Source: JBBDNT01 sp040877445 (GTDB taxonomy: Bacteria > Planctomycetota > Planctomycetia > Planctomycetales > Planctomycetaceae). From it: a DNA stretch of 8,516 bases. Shown piece by piece: positions 1 to 5,589 of this stretch. Each line of letters starts with the position of its first letter. Position 1 is the first letter of the stretch. The stretch is from the NCBI GenBank assembly GCA_040877445.1, contig JBBDNT010000016.1, positions 1-8,516 of the forward strand. The letters are read 5' to 3'. The translations under genes were made by a program, and so were the position numbers. The notes under the pieces were generated by a model. That model ran no database searches and was not told the DNA's origin. It saw nothing but the letters and a program-made list of their open reading frames with translations.

Positions 1-2317
1 CGAGACCCGCCGCCGCTATCTCAACTACGCCATCTCGGTCATCACCTCGCGCGCGCTGCCCGACGTCCGCGACGGCCTCAAGCCGGTGCAGCGGCGGATT
101 CTGTACACTATGTACCACGACCTGCACCTGCGCGCCGACGCGAAGCCCCGCAAGTCGGCGAAGATCCGCGGCGACACGATGGGAAACTATCACCCTCACA
201 GCGGCGAGGCGATCTATGACACGATGGTCCGCCTCGCGCAGGATTTCGTGATGCGGTACCGGCTCGTCGACGGCCAAGGCAACTTCGGTTCGGTGATGGG
301 CCTTCCCCCCGCCGCCGAACGGTACACCGAAGCGAAGCTCACCGCGATCGCCGAGCAGCTTATGAGCGAGCTCCGGTATCGCACGGTCGACATGCGGCCC
401 AATTACGACGCGACCTGCGACGAGCCGGTCGTCTTGCCCGCGCGCTTTCCCAACCTGCTCGTCAACGGCACGCAGGGGATCGCGGTCGGCATGGCGACGA
501 ACATTCCGCCGCACAATCTCCGCGAAGTGATCGCCGCCTGCATTCACCTCATTCGCCATCCCGATGCGACTGTCGCGCAGTTGATGAAGTATCTTCGAGG
601 ACCGGATTTTCCCCTCGGCGGGCGAATCGTCACCGACCGCCGCACCATCACGCAGGCCTACAAGGAAGGCCGCGGGGCGATCAAGGTCCGTGCCGACTGG
701 AAGGTCGATCGCGAGCGCCGCGCCAAAGGAAGCGCTGAGAACGCCACGCGAATTCTCATCACCTCCGTCCCCTACGGCGTCAGCACCGGGCCGCTGCAAC
801 AGGAAATCGGCGAGATCGCCGGCGGACGCCATCTGCCGCAACTCATCGGCATCGGCGACGAGACCGACGACCAGCACGGCTTGAGATTGGTTCTCGAACT
901 CAAGCCCGGCGCCGACCCCGACGCCATCATGGCGTACCTCTTCAAGCACACGCAGCTCGAGCAGAACTTCAACCTCAACCTCACCTGCCTGGTTCCCGAC
1001 GAGCGGGGAAATCTCGTGCCCCGGCGACTCGCGCTCGATGCGATACTCCATCACTTCAACGAGTTCCGCTTCGCCACGATCAAGCGGCGATTCGAGTATC
1101 AACTGGAAGTCGTCGAGCGGCGAATCCATCTGCTCGAAGGCTTCGAGATCGTCTTCCAGGGGCTGGACAAGGCGCTCGCGATCATCCGCAAGAGCCAGGG
1201 AAAAGAAGACGCCGCCACGAAGCTGATGGCCGAGTTCCCGCTCGACGCCGAGCAGACCAACGCCATTCTCGACATGCAGCTTTACAAGATTTCGTCGCTC
1301 GAGATCGACCGCATTCGCGCCGAGCTGCGCGAGAAACGCAAGGAAGCCGACCGCATCCGAGCGATCCTCGCGTCGAACAAGCAGCTTTGGAAATTCGTGC
1401 AGGACGAGTTGAACGAGGTTGCCGCCCAATTCGGCGACGATCGCCGCACGAGCATCGGCTCGTCCGACGAGATCGCCGAGTTCGACCCGCAGGCCTACAT
1501 CGTCCGCGAGAACGCGAACGTCGTCCTCACCCGCGACGGCTGGATCAAGCGCGTCGGCCGGCTGTCGAGCGTCGAAAGCACGCGCGTCCGCGAAGGAGAC
1601 GAAGTGCTCGACGTGATCCCCGGCAGCACGCTCGACCAGGTGATCTTCTTCGCTTCGCACGGCGTGGCGTACACATTGCCGATCCAGCACGTTCCGCCCT
1701 CCACCGGCTACGGCGAGCCGCTGTCGAAGCACGTGCGGCTCGACGACGGCGTGAGCGTGATCGCAGCCCTATCCACCGACCCGCGATTCACCCCGCCCGA
1801 CAAGCCGATCAAGAAAGACGGCACGGTCACGCCGCATCTGCTGATCGTCACCGCGCACGGCCAGGTGATGCGTTTGCCGTTGAGCGGTTTCCGCACCCCC
1901 TCGACGCGCAACGGCCGCAAGTTCTGCCGTCTGCGGAAGGGGGACCGCGCGATGTTCGTGGAACTCGTTCGCGACGGCGAGACGATGTTCCTCGCCACCA
2001 AGCAGGCCCGCGTGCTGCACTGCCCGATCGACGAAGTCCCCGTGCTCGGGGCGGCGGGGAAGGGGGTCCGCGGCATCCGGCTCGAAGCGGGGGACGAAGT
2101 CCTCGGCGCGATGCAGCTTTCCCGCCCCAGCGACACGCTGCACGTCGTCAACGAAAACGACAAGCAACTCAGCTTCGGCCAGATGAAATACAACGTCACC
2201 TCGCGCGGCGGCAAAGGCGTGAAGACGAGCACACGCACCAGTTTCGTATCCATCGTCCGCCCAGAGATTCAGCTTGTGGACTGGAGCGCGTTCGGGGAGG
2301 AAGGCAGTAGGCAGTAA
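1..2317 (+). CDS. Type IIA DNA topoisomerase subunit A (GyrA/ParC family), 5'-truncated by window edge
   Basis: This is the DNA breakage-reunion subunit of a gyrase or topoisomerase IV. It cuts both strands through a tyrosine and passes a second duplex, as A2B2 with the GyrB/ParE-type gene at 3101. The reading frame is open from base 2 with YLNYAISVITSRALPDVRDG, the conserved GyrA N-terminus, so the start lies a few dozen codons upstream. The GTG at 86 is an internal valine of LKPVQRR. Seen: the QRDR-equivalent helix (NYHPHSGEAIYD, 185-220), catalytic Tyr in ERYTE (codon 323-325), LVDGQGNFG, the coiled-coil gate region (about 1069-1400), and a C-terminal beta-pinwheel with at least five blade repeats (about 1511-2290). 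The last blade has SRGGKG (2201-2218), like a degenerate GyrA box. The visible 771 residues are near ParC or short GyrA length. Odd points: Glu replaces E. coli GyrA Ser83, and MGL replaces the usual DGD before the active site. Gyrase versus topo IV cannot be settled here, so no symbol is given. The stop lies inside a heptamer repeat. Confidence 0.96.
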   Translation, partial: ETRRRYLNYAISVITSRALPDVRDGLKPVQRRILYTMYHDLHLRADAKPRKSAKIRGDTMGNYHPHSGEAIYDTMVRLAQDFVMRYRLVDGQGNFGSVMGLPPAAERYTEAKLTAIAEQLMSELRYRTVDMRPNYDATCDEPVVLPARFPNLLVNGTQGIAVGMATNIPPHNLREVIAACIHLIRHPDATVAQLMKYLRGPDFPLGGRIVTDRRTITQAYKEGRGAIKVRADWKVDRERRAKGSAENATRILITSVPYGVSTGPLQQEIGEIAGGRHLPQLIGIGDETDDQHGLRLVLELKPGADPDAIMAYLFKHTQLEQNFNLNLTCLVPDERGNLVPRRLALDAILHHFNEFRFATIKRRFEYQLEVVERRIHLLEGFEIVFQGLDKALAIIRKSQGKEDAATKLMAEFPLDAEQTNAILDMQLYKISSLEIDRIRAELREKRKEADRIRAILASNKQLWKFVQDELNEVAAQFGDDRRTSIGSSDEIAEFDPQAYIVRENANVVLTRDGWIKRVGRLSSVESTRVREGDEVLDVIPGSTLDQVIFFASHGVAYTLPIQHVPPSTGYGEPLSKHVRLDDGVSVIAALSTDPRFTPPDKPIKKDGTVTPHLLIVTAHGQVMRLPLSGFRTPSTRNGRKFCRLRKGDRAMFVELVRDGETMFLATKQARVLHCPIDEVPVLGAAGKGVRGIRLEAGDEVLGAMQLSRPSDTLHVVNENDKQLSFGQMKYNVTSRGGKGVKTSTRTSFVSIVRPEIQLVDWSAFGEEGSRQ

Positions 2318-2336
2318 GCAGTAGGCAGCAGGCAGC
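2302..2336. repeat. Heptamer tandem repeat (AGGCAGT-type, five units)
   Basis: Five in-phase 7-bp units are visible: AGGCAGT, AGGCAGT, AAGCAGT, AGGCAGC, AGGCAGC. The array begins inside the topoisomerase A gene. It encodes the last residues GSRQ and the TAA stop (2315-2317), then continues into the spacer. It resembles the short tandemly repeated repetitive (STRR) heptamers known from cyanobacteria. Its function here is unknown. Confidence 0.85.
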
Positions 2337-2356
2337 GGAATGGAATCGTCAGCGAG

Positions 2357-2376
2357 CCTCCCGCGTCAGCGGGGGG
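2357..2376. other. Small GC-rich hairpin in the spacer after the topoisomerase A gene
   Basis: The 8-base arm CCTCCCGC (2357-2364) can pair with GCGGGGGG (2369-2376) across a GTCA loop, with one G-U pair. There is no downstream T-run, so it is not a standard intrinsic terminator. It may be a REP-like element or an mRNA stability structure. Confidence 0.45.
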
Positions 2377-2380
2377 AGTC

Positions 2381-2415
2381 TGCCGGCGCTGCCTGCCGGC
2401 GCTGCCTGCCGGCGC
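2381..2415. repeat. 13-bp direct repeat (TGCCGGCGCTGCC), two full copies plus a partial third
   Basis: Exact copies lie at 2381-2393 and 2394-2406, with a 9-bp partial copy at 2407-2415. Each unit contains the palindrome GCCGGC. The segment CGCTGCCTGC (2387-2396 and 2400-2409) is the exact reverse complement of GCAGGCAGCG at 2328-2337 at the end of the heptamer array. The spacer could therefore fold into two alternative long-range stems that enclose the 2357-2376 hairpin. Confidence 0.75.
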
Positions 2416-2434
2416 ACGAGAAGCCGCCTGCGTT

Positions 2435-2440
2435 TATGAT
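2435..2440 (+). promoter_or_regulatory. Possible -10 box (TATGAT) for the 63-aa gene
   Basis: TATGAT differs from the sigma-70 -10 consensus at one base and ends 21 nt before the ATG at 2462. A transcript starting 6-8 nt downstream would still carry the AGGAGG ribosome site. No convincing -35 box lies 16-18 nt upstream, so this is only a candidate. If real, the small genes and the topoisomerase B gene could be transcribed apart from the A gene. Confidence 0.35.
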
Positions 2441-2450
2441 CCAGCGCGGA

Positions 2451-2456
2451 AGGAGG
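2451..2456 (+). promoter_or_regulatory. Strong ribosome binding site AGGAGG
   Basis: A full consensus Shine-Dalgarno sequence lies 5 nt before ATG 2462. It fixes the start of the 63-aa gene and contrasts with the absence of any such site before the large topoisomerase B gene. Confidence 0.85.
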
Positions 2457-2461
2457 TTTCC

Positions 2462-2653
2462 ATGAACGAATCGCTTATCGAACAGCGTCTGACGGACCTG
2501 GAGCGCGCCGTGGAGGAATTGCGCCGCCGCTCGGCCAGCGGCGGGGCCAACGGAAACTGGCTGCAACGCATCACCGGCTCGATCAGCGACCAAGAACTTT
2601 TCCTCGAAGCGCTGGAAGAAGGGCGCAAGCTCCGCCACGTCGATACCGAATAG
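2462..2653 (+). CDS. Small coiled-coil protein of unknown function (63 aa)
   Basis: I do not recognise a named family. The product is 63 residues, acidic to neutral and soluble, with no signal peptide or membrane segment. Residues about 4-23 (LIEQRLTDLERAVEELRRR) have the hydrophobic spacing of a short coiled coil. A Gly/Asn-rich turn and the segment NWLQRITGSISD follow, then an acidic helix ending EALEEGRKLRHVDTE. The perfect AGGAGG site 5 nt upstream and the next gene starting 4 nt after its stop support real translation and coupling. Short proteins with an N-terminal coiled coil and an aromatic or charged C-terminal helix often act as dimeric partners or antitoxin-like subunits, but nothing here proves that role. 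Its position between two topoisomerase subunit genes may reflect only shared transcription. Confidence 0.75.
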   Translation: MNESLIEQRLTDLERAVEELRRRSASGGANGNWLQRITGSISDQELFLEALEEGRKLRHVDTE

Positions 2654-2657
2654 TAAG

Positions 2658-3014
2658 ATGACCGTCAATCTTCGCGTGAAGCGTCCCGATCCGCTGTTGC
2701 GGCAGCTCGTGAAGGCTCTCGAGACATATGCGGCGGCTCACCCGGCCGCCGAAATCGAGGCCTATCGCCACAACTCGGTGTCGGTGCGAATCCGGGTTCT
2801 CGACTCCGCCTTCGCCGGTCTCAGCCGGGCGGAGCGCGAGGAAGAGGTGTGGGCCGCATTGAACGAACTCTCCGACGACGCCGTCTCGGAGATCAGCCTG
2901 TTGATCCTGTTGACTCCCGACGAGGCGAAGGAGTCCTTCGCGAGCCACGATTTCGACAATCCCCTTCCATCGCGACTTCGAACTCCCGCGACGTACTCAG
3001 TACCGAGTACTTAG
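2658..3014 (+). CDS. Conserved-looking hypothetical protein, possibly BolA-like fold (118 aa)
   Basis: The start follows the preceding stop by 4 nt with no good Shine-Dalgarno site, so translation is probably coupled to the 63-aa gene. The product is soluble with no signal or membrane segment. Its core is an alpha/beta region: a helix about residues 10-26 (DPLLRQLVKALETYAAAHPA), a beta strand SVSVRIRVLD (about 39-48), the motif FAGLSRAEREEEVWAALNEL (about 51-70), then SEISLLILLTPDEA (about 77-90). A basic strand, the LSRxER helix and a second strand ending in TPxE loosely recall BolA proteins, which work with monothiol glutaredoxins in iron-sulfur handling. That is a resemblance, not an identification. 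The last 13 residues (106-118) and the TAG stop are encoded by a heptamer repeat array, so the ancestral C-terminus probably lay near the NPLPS segment (about 101-105). Confidence 0.8.
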   Translation: MTVNLRVKRPDPLLRQLVKALETYAAAHPAAEIEAYRHNSVSVRIRVLDSAFAGLSRAEREEEVWAALNELSDDAVSEISLLILLTPDEAKESFASHDFDNPLPSRLRTPATYSVPST

Positions 3015-3097
3015 TACTCGCTCCTCGATCCTCACTCTCAACTCTCGACCCTCAACTCTCAACCCTCGACCCTCAACTCTCAACTCTCAACTTGCAA
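2973..3097. repeat. Long degenerate heptamer array (about 18 units)
   Basis: An unbroken 7-bp periodicity runs through the spacer. Units from 2993 include GTACTCA, GTACCGA, GTACTTA and GTACTCG. Further on come CTCTCAA (five exact copies), CTCTCGA, CCCTCAA (two), CCCTCGA (one in phase) and a final CTTGCAA. The section 2993-3097 is exactly 15 units. In-phase, more degenerate units extend back to 2973 (CGACTTC, GAACTCC, CGCGACG). The array encodes the C-terminal tail and stop of the 118-aa gene and ends 3 nt before the ATG of the topoisomerase B gene. It occupies the place where a ribosome binding site would be and offers none. Confidence 0.9.
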
Positions 3098-3100
3098 CAC

Positions 3101-5119
3101 ATGCCCACCGCAGGATCGCCCTCCGAGGCACGGAACGCCTCCACGAAGAAAACGAAGAAACAGCCGACCCCGCGCGCCAAGCGCCAAGCGAACGCGACCG
3201 AGCGCCCGAACGGCCAAGGCAGCTACGCCGCCGCCGATATCGAAGTCCTCGAAGGGCTCGAACCGGTGCGGCGGCGGCCCGCCATGTACATCGGCGACGT
3301 CGACGTCCGCGGGCTGCATCACCTGTTGTGGGAGATCATCGACAATTCGGTCGACGAGTTCCTCGCCGGGACGACCGATCGGCTCGCCGTCACGCTGCAC
3401 AAGGACGGCGCGTCGATCACCGTGACCGATTACGGCCGCGGCATCCCCGTCGACAAGCATCCCAAGGTCAAGAAATCGACGCTCGAGGTCATCCTCACCA
3501 CGCTGCACGCCGGCGGAAAGTTCTCGCACAAGAACTACGCCCGCAGCGGCGGACTGCACGGCGTCGGCGCGTCGGTCGTCAACGCGCTTTCCTCCGAGAT
3601 GAACGCGATCGTCCACCGCGACGGCCACGAATGGACGCAAAGCTATCAGCGCGGCGTTCCCACCGGCCCCGTCAAGAAAGGCCGCACTTACCAGGGGCAC
3701 GGCACGACGATCTTCTTCCGTCCCGATGAGGAAATCTTCCGCCGCACGCAGTTCAACTCCGACACGATCCGCCAACACATCGAGGACATTTCCTACATTC
3801 ACGGCGGCCTGCGGATTCGCTTCGTCGACGAGACGAAGAACGAGACGACCGAGTTCGCGCATCCCGAGGGAATCCGCGCGTATCTCGAAAAGCTCACCGC
3901 CGACGATCAAAAGAAGCCGATTCACGAAGGGGTCTTCGCCGTCGAGCGGGACGACGAATCGGCCCGGGTGGAAGTCGTCCTCCGCTGGACCGAGGCGACC
4001 GACGAGCAGATTCGCAGCTACGTCAACGGCATCCGCACGCACGCGGGAGGCACGCACGAAAACGGCTTGCGGACCGGCATCGCCCGGGCGGTCAAGAATT
4101 ACATGGAAGTGCACGACATCCGCCCCAAGGGGATCGCCATCTCGGCCGACGACATCCGCGAAGGGGTCGTCGCGATCCTCTCGATCTTCATCGCCGATCC
4201 CGTGTTTCAGGGGCAGACGAAGGAGCGGCTCAACAATCCCGAGATGCCGGGCGTGGTCGAAGGCGTCGTGCGGCCGGCCCTCGAAACCTGGCTCAACAAC
4301 AACCCCTCGATCGCCGACGCGGTCATCGGGCGGATCGTCCTCGCGGCCCGCGCGCGCGAGGCGAGCCGTGCCGCGCAGAACGAGGTCCGCAAGAAATCGT
4401 CGGCGTCGCGCAGGCTCAATCTGCCGGGCAAGCTCATCGATTGCCGGTCGCGCAATCCCGACGAAATCGAATTGTTCATCGTCGAGGGAGACTCCGCCGG
4501 CGGGACCGCGGTGAACGGCCGCAACTCGCTCACGCAGGCGGTGCTTCCCTTGCGCGGGAAAATCCTCAACACCGAGTCGCTCGCGATCTCGAAGATTCTA
4601 CAGAACGCGGAAGTCACGGCCCTCGTCGAGACGCTGGGCACCGGCATCGGCGGGCAGTTCGACATCCACCGCCTGCGGTACGGCCGCATCATCCTGCTGA
4701 TGGACGCCGACAGCGACGGCTATCATATCACCACGCTGTTGCTGACCTTCTTCTTCCGCCATATGCCGGAACTGGTGCGGCAGGGGAAGCTGTTCATCGC
4801 GCAGCCGCCGTTGTACCGCCTCGTCGTGGGGAACGAGACGCACTACGCGCAGGACGACGCGCACCGCGAGGAGATCCTCGAGACGATCCCCAAGAACCGC
4901 AAGGTCGACACGTTCCGCTTCAAGGGGCTGGGCGAGATGGACGCCTCGCAGCTCAAGGAGACGACGCTCGACCCGACGAAGCGGACGCTGCTGCAAGTGG
5001 AGATCGAAAGCCAGATCGAGGCCGACCAGACCTTCCAGCAACTCCTCGGCAAGGACGCCTCGGAACGCTACCGGATCATCATGGAAGAGGCGACCTTCGC
5101 GGACGACCTGGATTTGTAG
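3101..5119 (+). CDS. Type IIA DNA topoisomerase subunit B (GyrB/ParE family), complete, 672 aa
   Basis: This is the ATPase and Mg-binding subunit that drives strand passage with the subunit A encoded upstream. GHKL ATPase domain: EIIDNSVDE (78-86, Mg/ATP-binding Glu and Asn), DYGRGIP (110-116) and SGGLHGVG (149-156). The transducer domain has the QTK loop (372-374, Lys contacting the gamma-phosphate). TOPRIM domain: EGDSAGG (462-468, catalytic Glu), PLRGKILN, and DADSDG (535-540, the Mg-binding aspartates). The tail carries QPPLYR (568-573), FKGLGEM (607-613) and a C-terminus ending DLDL. Length fits the short GyrB/ParE class without the large E. coli GyrB insert. ATG 3101 is chosen because no other ATG, GTG or TTG lies between it and the conserved core. 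It gives a Lys/Arg/Pro/Thr-rich 43-residue extension. No Shine-Dalgarno site is visible. Departures from the usual motifs are RPAMYIG for RPGMYIG, Tyr in DYGRG, Ser in DADSDG, and TAVNGRN after EGDSAGG. ParE or GyrB cannot be chosen from sequence alone. Confidence 0.96.
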   Translation: MPTAGSPSEARNASTKKTKKQPTPRAKRQANATERPNGQGSYAAADIEVLEGLEPVRRRPAMYIGDVDVRGLHHLLWEIIDNSVDEFLAGTTDRLAVTLHKDGASITVTDYGRGIPVDKHPKVKKSTLEVILTTLHAGGKFSHKNYARSGGLHGVGASVVNALSSEMNAIVHRDGHEWTQSYQRGVPTGPVKKGRTYQGHGTTIFFRPDEEIFRRTQFNSDTIRQHIEDISYIHGGLRIRFVDETKNETTEFAHPEGIRAYLEKLTADDQKKPIHEGVFAVERDDESARVEVVLRWTEATDEQIRSYVNGIRTHAGGTHENGLRTGIARAVKNYMEVHDIRPKGIAISADDIREGVVAILSIFIADPVFQGQTKERLNNPEMPGVVEGVVRPALETWLNNNPSIADAVIGRIVLAARAREASRAAQNEVRKKSSASRRLNLPGKLIDCRSRNPDEIELFIVEGDSAGGTAVNGRNSLTQAVLPLRGKILNTESLAISKILQNAEVTALVETLGTGIGGQFDIHRLRYGRIILLMDADSDGYHITTLLLTFFFRHMPELVRQGKLFIAQPPLYRLVVGNETHYAQDDAHREEILETIPKNRKVDTFRFKGLGEMDASQLKETTLDPTKRTLLQVEIESQIEADQTFQQLLGKDASERYRIIMEEATFADDLDL

Positions 5120-5177
5120 GACCGCGTCCCATTCGAACTTGTGGGCTTGCCGAACCGAGATGCGAGTGGCTGACGTC

Positions 5178-5205
5178 GTAGGCCGAAATCGTATTCCGTC
5201 CGCCC
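5178..5205 (+). repeat. Dispersed 28-bp repeat, copy A
   Basis: This 28-bp stretch in the spacer after the topoisomerase B gene begins GTAGGCCGAAAT and matches the reverse complement of 5546-5573 at 22 of 28 positions, by direct comparison. Five of the six differences are transitions. It flanks the 77-aa gene on the left as one half of an inverted pair. The rest of the 5120-5253 spacer shows nothing I can interpret. Confidence 0.6.
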
Positions 5206-5253
5206 CAGAGGCCCCGACAAGCCGGCATGTTCGGCTCCATCGGAGTGAGACGA

Positions 5254-5295
5254 CATTCCTCAATTCAGTAATTCCAACTTCGAACTCGGAACTCG
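5254..5295. repeat. Short degenerate heptamer tract upstream of the 77-aa gene
   Basis: Six in-phase 7-bp units are visible: CATTCCT, CAATTCA, GTAATTC, CAACTTC, GAACTCG, GAACTCG. The last two are identical and resemble GAACTCC at 2980-2986 in the large array. It is weaker than the other two arrays and is called mainly because it shares period and composition with them. Confidence 0.55.
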
Positions 5296-5311
5296 GCTAA
5301 GGAACGAACCA

Positions 5312-5545
5312 ATGAGCGAACAGGCCGAACCGATGCCGCCGCGGGCCGCGACGTGGCGGTGGAAAGTCGTCGCCGCGACGACCGACGAACTGGAATCGCA
5401 ACTCAACGCGCTCTCACGGGAGTGGGAAATCTTCGCGGTGCTGCCGGAACTGGCGTTCGGCGCGAAGATGATGGGCACCCCGGTTCCGAGCGGCGTGCAG
5501 TATCGAATCGTGCTGCGGCGGCGTGATGGTTCAGTCGGGGATTGA
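5312..5545 (+). CDS. Small hypothetical protein, DUF4177-like (77 aa)
   Basis: The start ATG has AAGGA (5299-5303) 8 nt upstream. The 77-residue product has a short polar N-terminus, then a strand WRWKVVAA (about 15-22), a helix TDELESQLNALSREW (about 24-38), a strand EIFAVLPEL (about 39-47), a Gly/Pro-rich loop, and a final strand VQYRIVLRRR (about 63-72). This beta-alpha-beta-beta pattern, with W-x-V-V at the start, a helix of L-x-x-x-L spacing, 'W-E-I/L-x-V' in the middle and a terminal V/I-L-R-R strand, is typical of small DUF4177-type proteins, whose function is unknown. No signal or membrane segment is present. The gene is apparently single, enclosed by an inverted repeat pair, and converges on the - strand operon. 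Confidence 0.7.
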   Translation: MSEQAEPMPPRAATWRWKVVAATTDELESQLNALSREWEIFAVLPELAFGAKMMGTPVPSGVQYRIVLRRRDGSVGD

Positions 5546-5573
5546 GGACGGGCGGAATGCAATTCCGTCCTAC
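5546..5573 (-). repeat. Dispersed 28-bp repeat, copy B, forming a hairpin between convergent genes
   Basis: This copy lies inverted relative to copy A at 5178 and begins directly after the TGA stop (5543-5545) of the 77-aa gene. It can fold on itself. GGAAT (5554-5558) pairs with ATTCC (5562-5566) across a GCA loop, and AGGAC (5545-5549) pairs with GTCCT (5567-5571) with a 4-base bulge. There is no T-run. With the opposing operon's stop at 5590, it may serve as a two-way transcription barrier or RNA 3'-end structure. That role is inferred. Confidence 0.6.
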
Positions 5574-5589
5574 CTCCCGGCGGCGGCGT

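Noticed and set aside
1387..2310. + strand 307-codon frame inside the topoisomerase A gene
   Set aside because: It is an Arg-rich shadow of the C-terminal pinwheel region.
2973..3097. Possible CRISPR array
   Set aside because: The repeats are 7 bp, tandem and without spacers, which does not fit CRISPR structure.
2849..3100. Upstream extension of the topoisomerase B reading frame by 84 codons
   Set aside because: It would overlap the 118-aa gene and translate the heptamer array into LSTLDPQ repeats. The family core needs only the start at 3101.
3080..4114. Long - strand open frame (344 codons) inside the topoisomerase B gene
   Set aside because: It lies antisense to the clear GHKL ATPase domain and shows only Val/Asp/Arg-rich low complexity.
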